A DNA stretch of 13,228 bases from Elusimicrobiota bacterium (GTDB lineage Bacteria > CG03 > SLGR01 > PWQF01). The stretch covers positions 1 to 13,228 of the forward strand of contig PWQF01000166.1 of assembly GCA_003556865.1 (NCBI GenBank). The letters run 5' to 3'. Of this stretch, positions 6,991 through 13,228 are shown in pieces. The notes below the pieces were generated by a model. The model did not search any database. It was not told the DNA's origin and saw only the letters and a list, made by a program, of their open reading frames with translations. The stretch's first letter is position 1. Each line of letters begins with the position of its first letter. Both the position numbers and the translations under genes were made by a program.

Positions 6991-7664
6991 ATAACTGTAA
7001 ATTCCCCTTTAAGTGAATCCTTTAGCATAAGCTTTTCATATATCTCCTTTGGCCTTCCCCTAAAATGCTCCTCAAAGACCTTTGTCATTTCCCTTACCAT
7101 AAAAATTTCTGCCTCAGGGCAAATATCATCTATCATATTCATACTGTCTAATATTCTTCGTTTGGAATCATAAAATATAAAAGTTTGGCCTTTAATTTTA
7201 AGATTTTTTTCCAGAAATTTTCTTCTACGAAGCTTTGGTGAAGGAATAAACCCGGCAAAATAAAAACGGTCAGCATTAAAGCCTGAAATACTTAGAGCTG
7301 CAGTCACTGCACTGGGGCCGGGAACAGCCCTGACCTCTATCCCCCTGCGGTGAGCCCTTTTTACAATCTCAGCTCCGGGGTCTGAAATACCGGGAGTTCC
7401 GCATTCTGATATAAGGGCCAAGTTTTTTCCCCTTTCTGCCATATCCAGGTATGCGGAGGCCTTCTCAGCCTCACGGGGCGCATAGTAGGAGCGTGGGGCG
7501 CCCTTAATCCCGTAAACATTAAGCAACTTTCTGGCCCTTCGGGTATCCTCGCTTATTATCAGATCCGCTTTTTTAAGTATTTCAACAGCCCGCAGTGTTA
7601 CATCCTTAAGATTGCCCAGAGGGGTAGCAACTATATAAAGGATACCCGGGGTCCCGTTTTTCAA
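6978..7664 (-). CDS. rsmI: 16S rRNA (cytidine-2'-O)-methyltransferase
   Basis: RsmI uses S-adenosylmethionine to methylate the ribose of C1402 in 16S rRNA, in the ribosomal decoding centre. The SAM-dependent tetrapyrrole-methylase-type fold is shown by VATPLGNLKDVTLRA (12-26), SEDTR (38-42), SECGTPGISDPG (86-97), PGPSA (115-119) and REMTKVFEE (191-199). At 228 residues it is shorter than the E. coli enzyme (286) and appears to lack the C-terminal extension. Two normally strict positions vary: SECGTPG instead of SDAGTPG, and YDSKRRI where YESPHRI is usual. The start is a TTG (7664-7662) overlapping the nadE stop as TTGA; no ATG is available before the first conserved motif. It lies between nadE and the ABC ATPase pair, co-transcribed with both. 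Confidence 0.9.
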   Translation of the reverse strand: MKNGTPGILYIVATPLGNLKDVTLRAVEILKKADLIISEDTRRARKLLNVYGIKGAPRSYYAPREAEKASAYLDMAERGKNLALISECGTPGISDPGAEIVKRAHRRGIEVRAVPGPSAVTAALSISGFNADRFYFAGFIPSPKLRRRKFLEKNLKIKGQTFIFYDSKRRILDSMNMIDDICPEAEIFMVREMTKVFEEHFRGRPKEIYEKLMLKDSLKGEFTVICLP

Positions 7665-8407
7665 ATTACGCGTTCTGCTGTTAAGGGCGAATTTCTTTTA
7701 TGGCTGCTTTTTTCTATCATTGCCTTAACTTTTTTCAGAATCCTTTTATCAGCCCCCGATTCCCTTCCTTTATCTATAAGATCAAGAACTCTGTCCAGCT
7801 GCTTATAACTTATGCCCAGCTCCTCTTCATCTTTCTGTCCGGGATGAAAGTCTGCTGAAGGAGCGGCTGAAATAATCGGTTCCGGGATATTTAAATACGA
7901 GGCAAGAGTTAAGACCTCGCTCTTGTAATAAGCACCCAGAGGACTTATATCCCCGGTCTCATCTCCCCATTTAGTAAAATATCCCGTCATTCTTTCGCTT
8001 CTGTTAGAAGTATTCATTACAAGAAGATCGGCCGCTCCGGCTTCACCGTATAAAAAAGCGCTGCGCAGACGGGCGGCAAAATTCCCAAGCAGTATGGGGT
8101 CCCGTGTTCCGGTCATATCACTAAAACTCCCGGTCAGGCCCCTTAAATCATAGACTCCCAATTTTATGCCCAGGCGGCTGCATAAAAGCTTCAGGGCGCG
8201 GGCCGGCTCCCCCGCCCCCCGGTGGGGCATATAAAATGCTCTGCACTTATCCTTACCCAGGGCCTCCCGGGCCAGGCAGAGACAGACTGAAGAATCCACC
8301 CCTCCCGAAGCTCCCAGAACTACCCCTTTTTTAGAAGCAGTAAAAAGGCTGTCTCTTATAAAAGATTTAAGGTGCTCCAGATGTTTCTTCTCTATTTTCT
8401 TTATCAT
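7661..8407 (-). CDS. nadE: NAD+ synthetase, ammonia-dependent
   Basis: NadE converts deamido-NAD (nicotinic acid adenine dinucleotide), ATP and ammonia to NAD+, the last step of NAD synthesis. The PP-loop ATP pyrophosphatase motif SGGVDS is at residues 34-39. The conserved NAD-synthetase block NTSNRSERMTGYFTKWGDET (132-151) is followed by GDISPLG (152-158), PSADFHPGQKDEEELG (183-198) and a C-terminal HKR (236-238). The length, 248 residues, fits the short ammonia-dependent form; there is no glutaminase (nitrilase) domain. The ATG at 8407 overlaps the end of the HD-GYP gene by 41 bases, the largest overlap in the block. No later in-frame start precedes the PP-loop, so the overlap appears real. 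The downstream rsmI overlaps its stop by 4 bases. Confidence 0.93.
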   Translation of the reverse strand: MIKKIEKKHLEHLKSFIRDSLFTASKKGVVLGASGGVDSSVCLCLAREALGKDKCRAFYMPHRGAGEPARALKLLCSRLGIKLGVYDLRGLTGSFSDMTGTRDPILLGNFAARLRSAFLYGEAGAADLLVMNTSNRSERMTGYFTKWGDETGDISPLGAYYKSEVLTLASYLNIPEPIISAAPSADFHPGQKDEEELGISYKQLDRVLDLIDKGRESGADKRILKKVKAMIEKSSHKRNSPLTAERVI

Positions 8408-9653
8408 AACCGGAGGAATAATTATTTCCTTCCTCTATAGTCCCGTTTCTTTCCAGCACTCTCAAAAAAGCCCTGACCACCCTGGGATCGAACTGGCTGC
8501 CGGATTCTGCCTTTAATTCTTCTATTGCTTTTTCTTTTGAAACGCCTTTCCGGTAAGGGCGGTCCGAGGTCATGGCCTCAAAAGCATCCGCCACATTTAT
8601 TATCCTGGCGCCTATGGGTATTTCATCGGTTTTAAGGCCTTCAAGATATCCGTCCCCGTCATATCTTTCATGGTGATACAAGACTAACGGGGCAACATTG
8701 GTAAGAAATCTAATAGGGGAAATTATCTGCTCGCCTATATGGGGATGTTTTTTTACCACTTCATATTCTCCATCAGAAAGCGCGGCCGGTTTCAGTAAGA
8801 GTTCATCTTTTATTCCTATTTTACCGATGTCGTGTATAATAGCTGCCATTTCAATATTTCTCACCAGTTTATAGGGCAGGCTCATTTCCTTTGCTATTTC
8901 CACAGCGTACTTAGTTACTTTTTCTGTATGGCCCTTGGTATAGGGGTCCCGGGCATCTATTGCCTTGGCCAGAGTCTGAATTGTGCCCAGGTACATATTC
9001 TTCATATTTTCATACAGCTGAATATTTTCAATAGCCACTGCAGCCTGGTCAGCCAGTATTGTAATAAGCTTCCTGTCGCTTTTACTAAGGATTTTACCCG
9101 GATTTTTATGGTTTATGTTAAGTACACCGATTACGCTGGTCTTAACGTTAAGGGGGACGGAAATAAAAGATTTTGACCCGTATTTTACCTGTGAACCCCG
9201 CATGAACCTTACATCTGTTTCAATATTCTCACAGTAAATAGCCTTCCCCAGCTGCGCCACCCTGCCGGCTATCCCTTCTCCTATGTCCATACTTGTAGAA
9301 TCCACCACATCTTTTTTCAACCCCTTGGAAGCAACTATGTTAAGCTTATTGGTAGTTTTATCAACCAGCATAAGAGAACCCATATCGGTTCCGGCTATTT
9401 TTGTGGCATAATCAACTACAAGGTTGCAGAGCCGCACCAGGTCATCGGCGCTGCGGTAAACCATCCCCATCTCCTGAAAATGGTTAAGCATGGAGAGAAG
9501 CCCGTCAAGGTTTTCCGTATACTTTTCCAGTTTTTCTGTTTCTACCTCCATCTTTTTCAAGTTCGTCCAGCATATTTTCCGGATCCATAATATAATAACC
9601 CAGAAGAGTATAAACAGAAGCGCTATAATAATATGATAGGTGTTAAAACTCAC
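8367..9653 (-). CDS. Membrane-anchored GAF and HD-GYP domain protein (probable c-di-GMP phosphodiesterase)
   Basis: The order is one N-terminal membrane helix (about residues 7-25), a short coiled coil (28-50), a GAF sensor domain (about 60-212) and an HD-GYP domain (about 222-400). The metal-binding HD pair is H274/D275 in IIHDIGKIG, with H242 (GHTEKV), H303, and HHERYDGDGY (327-336) also present. The motif that names the family reads GYL rather than GYP (L337). HD-GYP enzymes hydrolyse cyclic di-GMP to GMP; the core ligands are intact, so activity is plausible. The start is GTG (9653-9651) overlapping the subunit D stop as GTGA; the next in-frame Met would remove the membrane helix. The end overlaps nadE by 41 bases. 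Its place directly after a V-ATPase subunit gene hints at co-regulation, not necessarily shared function. Confidence 0.88.
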   Translation of the reverse strand: MSFNTYHIIIALLFILFWVIILWIRKICWTNLKKMEVETEKLEKYTENLDGLLSMLNHFQEMGMVYRSADDLVRLCNLVVDYATKIAGTDMGSLMLVDKTTNKLNIVASKGLKKDVVDSTSMDIGEGIAGRVAQLGKAIYCENIETDVRFMRGSQVKYGSKSFISVPLNVKTSVIGVLNINHKNPGKILSKSDRKLITILADQAAVAIENIQLYENMKNMYLGTIQTLAKAIDARDPYTKGHTEKVTKYAVEIAKEMSLPYKLVRNIEMAAIIHDIGKIGIKDELLLKPAALSDGEYEVVKKHPHIGEQIISPIRFLTNVAPLVLYHHERYDGDGYLEGLKTDEIPIGARIINVADAFEAMTSDRPYRKGVSKEKAIEELKAESGSQFDPRVVRAFLRVLERNGTIEEGNNYSSGYDKENREETSGAP

Positions 9654-10276
9654 TGTTTACGTACTATATCTTTAATTTTCATAAGCCTGGTTATATTTTC
9701 TCTTTCCATCTCTTCCAGCTGCATTGAAATATATTCAATTGTTTCGCTTAATTTTGGAATAAATATATATTCAAGGGCGTTGACCCTCCTCCTTACCCTT
9801 TCAAGTTCCTGGGCCACCAGGTACATCTGCTTTTCCGCATTTGAAAGCTCCACTGCCTTTTTTAAAAAATCTGTGAATTCCTTCATAAAGCTGAAAAAAG
9901 AGGCAGATAAATTAAGATTGCCCGCATCATTTATATGTTCCTCAAACTCAATTTTCATATAAGGTATTTTTAAATTCATTAAATAATTACGGGAGCCGGA
10001 GACCCTGGGTTTAACTAAAGGATTTTCCATATAGGTTTTCAGTACACCGGGAGAACTTAAAGACCTGGTAAAAAGATATGGAATACTCAGGTTCCGATAG
10101 CTTTCTTCAACTGACCCCCTTAATTCCCGGACTTTTTTTATTGAATCCATAAACCTGTCTATAAGTTCATCCTGCTTATCCTTAAGAAGCCGGTGCCCTC
10201 TCCGGGCCAGGGTTAGACGTTTCCCCAGCTTCATAAGCTCCATTCTATTTGGACTTGCGTTTAATAGATTCGCCAT
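9650..10276 (-). CDS. atpD: V/A-type ATP synthase subunit D (central stalk)
   Basis: Subunit D is the long coiled-coil rotor shaft inside the A3B3 head, coupling ion flow through the membrane ring to ATP turnover. The N-terminal family motif is clear: ASPNRMELMKLGKRLTLARR (7-26), then GHRLLKDKQDELI (27-39). The C-terminal half, with LVAQELERVRRRVNALEY (152-169), is the matching coiled-coil arm. At 208 residues it has the normal length. It follows subunit B after 2 bases, and its stop overlaps the GTG of the HD-GYP gene. No strong ribosome-binding site precedes the ATG, so it probably depends on ribosomes finishing subunit B. Note that V-type atpD is unrelated to F-type atpD (beta); ntpD is an alternative name. 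Confidence 0.93.
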   Translation of the reverse strand: MANLLNASPNRMELMKLGKRLTLARRGHRLLKDKQDELIDRFMDSIKKVRELRGSVEESYRNLSIPYLFTRSLSSPGVLKTYMENPLVKPRVSGSRNYLMNLKIPYMKIEFEEHINDAGNLNLSASFFSFMKEFTDFLKKAVELSNAEKQMYLVAQELERVRRRVNALEYIFIPKLSETIEYISMQLEEMERENITRLMKIKDIVRKQ

Positions 10277-10278
10277 TT

Positions 10279-11646
10279 TTATTTCATATACTTTTTAATC
10301 TGCTTATCCTTCACCCTCTTTAATTCTTCCCGGGGCAGCAGTTTAAGAAGCTCCCAGCCTAAATCCAGGCTTTCTTCTATGCTCCTCTGGCGGTATTCAT
10401 CCTGGGAAACATATTTTTTCTCGTATTCATCGGCAAAACTGCTGAATTTTTTATCTGCCTCCGATAATGCCTCTTCACCCAGTATGACAGCCAGTTCTTT
10501 TGCCTGTTTTCCCCGGGCATAAGCAGCAAAAAGCTGGGAGGTCAGCGGCCCGTGGTCCTCCCGGGTTTTGCCCTCGCCTATCCCTTTTTCCTTAAGCCGG
10601 GAAAGGGAGGGAAGAACATCAATAGGAGGATAAACCCCGCTATGCTCCAGCTCCCTGGAAAGTATAATCTGTCCCTCCGTAATATACCCTGTTAAATCCG
10701 GTATGGGATGGGTCTTATCATCATTAGGCATAGTTAAAACCGGGATCTGGGTAATAGAACCTTTCTTATCTTTTATGCGGCCGGCTCGCTCATATATGGA
10801 AGCCAGGTCCGTATACATATATCCGGGATATCCCCGCCGGCCCGGAATCTCCTTGCGGGCGGCAGACACCTCCCTCAATGCCTCTGCATAGTTGGTCATA
10901 TTAGTCATTATTACCAGAACATGGTAATCTTTTTCAAATGCCAAAAATTCCGCCGCAGTTAAAGCCATCTTAGGTGTGGCCAGGCGCTCAATAGCCGGAT
11001 CATCGGCAAGATTTAAAAACATGACCGACCTTTCTATCGCCCCGGTTTTTTCAAAATCCTTGCGAAAAAAATCAGCCTCCTCAAAAGTAATCCCCATAGC
11101 TGCAAATACCACACAGAAATCATCTTCGGTTCCCTTAACCGCCGACTGCCTGGCTATTTGAGCGGTTATCTGGTTATGAGGCAGCCCGGAGCCGGAAAAT
11201 ACCGGCAGTTTCTGCCCCCTGACCAGTGTATTCATAGCATCTATGGCCGATATCCCGGTCTGTATGAATTCTTCAGGATAGCTCCGGGCATAGGGGTTTA
11301 TGGCCAACCCGCTTACCTCTTTTCTCTCCTGGGCTATTACTTCTTTTCCCCCGTCAATAGGGTTACCCAGCCCGTCAAAAACCCGGCCCAGCATCCCTTC
11401 TGAAACAGGCAGCTCCAGTCCCCTTCCCAGAAATGTCACCCCGGAGTCATCAAGGTTGGTCCCGGCAGTGCCGGCAAAAAGCTGCAGCAGAACTATTTCC
11501 TCACTTACCTCCAGCACCTGCCCCAGGCGGTTCTCTCCGGAAGGAAGTTTTACCCTGGCTATTTCCCCGTATGCTACGTCTTTAACTTTTTCCACATAAA
11601 AGAGGGGCCCGGCTATACTTCTTACTGTTTTATATTCTTTTCTCAT
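10279..11646 (-). CDS. atpB: V/A-type ATP synthase subunit B (non-catalytic head subunit)
   Basis: The 455-residue protein is the regulatory head subunit that alternates with catalytic subunit A. It shows [12 protein letters not shown] (87-98), a degenerate nucleotide-binding loop SGSGLPHN (151-158) instead of a Walker A (normal for B), [13 protein letters not shown] (278-290) and the arginine-finger region PSLSR (R350). Length and motifs are those of a complete, functional subunit. A purine-rich GAGGA about 9 bases before the ATG supports the start at 11646, which overlaps the stop of the helix-hairpin-helix gene (ATGA). That small gene separates it from subunit A, which in many bacteria is its direct neighbour. 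Ion specificity (H+ or Na+) cannot be told because the membrane subunits are outside the window. ntpB is an alternative name. Confidence 0.96.
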   Translation of the reverse strand: MRKEYKTVRSIAGPLFYVEKVKDVAYGEIARVKLPSGENRLGQVLEVSEEIVLLQLFAGTAGTNLDDSGVTFLGRGLELPVSEGMLGRVFDGLGNPIDGGKEVIAQERKEVSGLAINPYARSYPEEFIQTGISAIDAMNTLVRGQKLPVFSGSGLPHNQITAQIARQSAVKGTEDDFCVVFAAMGITFEEADFFRKDFEKTGAIERSVMFLNLADDPAIERLATPKMALTAAEFLAFEKDYHVLVIMTNMTNYAEALREVSAARKEIPGRRGYPGYMYTDLASIYERAGRIKDKKGSITQIPVLTMPNDDKTHPIPDLTGYITEGQIILSRELEHSGVYPPIDVLPSLSRLKEKGIGEGKTREDHGPLTSQLFAAYARGKQAKELAVILGEEALSEADKKFSSFADEYEKKYVSQDEYRQRSIEESLDLGWELLKLLPREELKRVKDKQIKKYMK

Positions 11647-12059
11647 TCTTTGCTATCCTCTTTTTTATTTTTTAACTGCTCTATTATACTGGCGGCTTTT
11701 TTAGGGCCTATGCCTTTTATGCGGGAAATAACTTCTTCCCCGGCATCAATAATTTTTTCTGGTGTATCATATCCCTGATTAAAAAGGTGGCTTGCGGTTT
11801 CCTTTCCTATGCCTTCCAGAGAAACAATGCCCTCCTCTTTTTCCCCTTCATATTCAATATCCTCAGGCGAGGAGGAACCGGAAAAAAGATCATTGATTTC
11901 CTTATCCAGTCGATCAAATTTTTCGGTTTTTTCATCAGGATAAAATTTCATTCTGGCAATTTTTTCTTTTACTTTTTCCGGAGATATATCCCCCATGGAA
12001 TTGCCTTTTTCAATATATTGGTGGGATTTTTGATGATAGGTTATAATGGCCTTCAGCAT
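11643..12059 (-). CDS. Small tandem helix-hairpin-helix protein between V-ATPase subunits A and B
   Basis: The 138-residue protein has a charged, probably helical N-terminal half (about 25-60), an acidic linker (65-77), and two consecutive helix-hairpin-helix motifs: [13 protein letters not shown] (81-93) and [16 protein letters not shown] (114-129). GIG hairpins of this kind usually contact the DNA or RNA backbone; some tandem HhH units mediate protein contacts. I know no function for it in a rotary ATPase. The start at 12059 overlaps the end of subunit A by 7 bases but has no ribosome-binding site. Met22 (11996) has AAAGG about 8 bases ahead and may be the true start, giving 117 residues. 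The stop overlaps the ATG of subunit B, so it is firmly inside the operon. It is probably a real gene rather than a chance frame: the hairpins are well formed and neighbours are closely packed around it. Confidence 0.75.
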   Translation of the reverse strand: MLKAIITYHQKSHQYIEKGNSMGDISPEKVKEKIARMKFYPDEKTEKFDRLDKEINDLFSGSSSPEDIEYEGEKEEGIVSLEGIGKETASHLFNQGYDTPEKIIDAGEEVISRIKGIGPKKAASIIEQLKNKKEDSKE

Positions 12060-13228
12060 CCTGTACTGTTTTTTATAGCGGTAAAGGTTTCTTCGGGATC
12101 AAAGGCGCTCTGCTGAAGGAAGTCTTCCCTTAGCATTTTTGCGGTATCAAGCACCTGGCGGTCTTTTTCCGAAAGGGATTCTTCCCCCACCAGCCTTACA
12201 ATTTCCTCAAGGGATTCCTCTTCCTGAAGTATACCCATTGCTTTTTTTCTTAAATCTACAAAATCTTCTCCTAAATTTTCATCATAATAATTTTTCAGGG
12301 CATCAGAATAAAGCGAATAGGACCTCAACCAGTGAATGGCAGGAAAATGACGCTGTGAAGAAAGGTCGTCATCCAGACCCCAGAATACTTTAACTACCCT
12401 TAAGGTGTTTTTTACCATCGGATCGGATAAATCCCCGCCCGGCGGAGAAACAGCACCTATTATGGACAGTGCCCCCTCCCGCTCTTCATCACCGGCACAT
12501 TTAACCCTCCCCCCCCGTTCGTAAAACTCAGCCACCCTTGAGGCCAGGTAGGCAGGATATCCTTCTTCTCCCGGCATTTCCTCTAAACGGCCGGACATTT
12601 CCCTTAATGCCTCCGCCCACCTGGAAGTGGAATCTGCCATAAGTGCAACCTTGTATCCCATATCCCTGAAATATTCGGCGATTGTCGTGCCTGTATATAT
12701 TGAGGCCTCGCGGGCCGCCACCGGCATATTGGATGTATTTGCTATAAGAACGGTCCTCTTAATTAAGGGTTCCCCGGAGTAGGGGTCCTCCAGCTCTGGA
12801 AATTCCTGCAGCACATCAGTCATTTCATTTCCTCTTTCCCCGCAGCCGATATATACCACCACGTCCGCATCGGTCCATTTGGCAAGCTGCTGCTGTATTA
12901 CGGTCTTACCGCTGCCAAAAGGTCCGGGTATACAGGCAATCCCCCCTTTTGCTATAGGGAAAAAGGTATCTATAACTCTCTGGCCGGATATGAGCGGTTC
13001 GTCCGGCGGAAGCTTTTCCGTATAAGGCCTTTTACGACGAACGGGCCACTCCTGCATTAATTTCAAGTCATGATTTTTTCCGGAAGAGTCTTTAAGTGTT
13101 GCAACGCTTTGGGTAAGGTTAAATTTGCCTGACTCTATTGCTGTTATTTCCCCTTCAAGTCCGGGCGGAACCATAATCCGATGCTCCACGGTAGGGGTCT
13201 CTTTAACTATTCCTATTATGCTGCCGGC
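12053..13228 (-). CDS. atpA: V/A-type ATP synthase subunit A (catalytic), 5' end outside window
   Basis: Subunit A carries the catalytic ATP site of the rotary ATPase. Visible are Walker A GPFGSGKT (about 12902-12925), [13 protein letters not shown] with the catalytic-site glutamate, the [19 protein letters not shown] block, and [10 protein letters not shown]. The frame stays open to the right edge: the 13 codons before the GTG at 13189 read [13 protein letters not shown], which continues directly into [10 protein letters not shown]. This is the usual subunit A sequence at that point, so the GTG is an internal valine and not a start. About 391 residues lie in the window, against a usual total near 580-600, so the N-terminal third lies beyond the edge. 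Its stop overlaps the small HhH gene by 7 bases if that gene starts at 12059. ntpA is an alternative name. Confidence 0.96.
   Translation of the reverse strand, partial: AGSIIGIVKETPTVEHRIMVPPGLEGEITAIESGKFNLTQSVATLKDSSGKNHDLKLMQEWPVRRKRPYTEKLPPDEPLISGQRVIDTFFPIAKGGIACIPGPFGSGKTVIQQQLAKWTDADVVVYIGCGERGNEMTDVLQEFPELEDPYSGEPLIKRTVLIANTSNMPVAAREASIYTGTTIAEYFRDMGYKVALMADSTSRWAEALREMSGRLEEMPGEEGYPAYLASRVAEFYERGGRVKCAGDEEREGALSIIGAVSPPGGDLSDPMVKNTLRVVKVFWGLDDDLSSQRHFPAIHWLRSYSLYSDALKNYYDENLGEDFVDLRKKAMGILQEEESLEEIVRLVGEESLSEKDRQVLDTAKMLREDFLQQSAFDPEETFTAIKNSTGC

Noticed and set aside
11179..11196. Loss of the Walker A motif in V-ATPase subunit B as a defect
   Set aside because: SGSGLPHN is the normal degenerate loop of non-catalytic B subunits.
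11787..12116. Plus-strand frame of about 109 codons opposite the HhH gene
   Set aside because: Phe-rich translation arises from Lys/Glu codons of the minus-strand gene; no start context or homology is visible.
13187..13189. GTG at 13189 as the start of V-ATPase subunit A
   Set aside because: The frame is open to the right edge, and the residues before the GTG match the normal internal sequence of subunit A, so this is an internal valine.
1..13228. tRNA, rRNA, CRISPR array, intact insertion sequence or replication origin
   Set aside because: No cloverleaf-like sequence, regular spaced repeats, transposase gene or DnaA-box cluster was seen on either strand by reading.

Overview
The window carries one short plus-strand gene at the left and then a continuous block of minus-strand genes that runs from about 1.37 kb to the right edge. 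The block contains bacterial V/A-type ATPase subunits A, B and D, an ammonia-dependent NAD synthetase, RsmI, a c-di-GMP-type HD-GYP protein and a two-component system. GC content is moderate and ATA/AGA/AGG codons are common. Together with the V-type ATPase this suggests an anaerobic Firmicute-like bacterium; a halophilic Halanaerobiales-type organism is my guess, held with low confidence because no taxonomic marker is present.

Left region (1-1372): the first 239 bases hold an unassignable open frame at the edge, a nested REP-like inverted repeat (74-107) and a possible promoter. A LysE-family exporter (240-878, plus strand) follows. Next comes a decayed minus-strand fragment (914-1120) in which the start of a PAS domain is joined to what looks like the end of a receiver domain, probably the remnant of a hybrid sensor kinase. 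A rho-independent terminator on the minus strand (about 1253-1277) closes the large minus-strand block.

Minus-strand block, in transcription order (right to left): V-ATPase subunit A (cut by the right edge), a small tandem helix-hairpin-helix protein, subunit B, subunit D, a membrane-anchored GAF/HD-GYP protein, NadE, RsmI, two ABC ATPases of EcfA type without a membrane partner, a dCache-HAMP-PAS histidine kinase, a LysM/FecR envelope protein, and a double-receiver response regulator without an output domain. Neighbours overlap or are separated by at most 8 bases; the typical junction is a 4-base stop/start overlap (ATGA, GTGA or TTGA). There is no room for intergenic promoters or terminators before 1277, so the block is probably one long, translationally coupled transcript whose promoter lies outside the window.

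Functionally the block joins ion-motive energy metabolism (V-ATPase), cofactor synthesis (NadE), ribosome modification (RsmI) and signalling (HD-GYP, kinase and response regulator). The less ordinary parts are the DNA-binding-type HhH protein between subunits A and B, the pair of EcfA-like ATPases that both lack the normal catalytic glutamate and have no EcfT neighbour, and the kinase / LysM-FecR / REC-REC trio in which the first receiver has lost its phosphoacceptor aspartate. No RNA genes, CRISPR arrays or intact mobile elements were seen.
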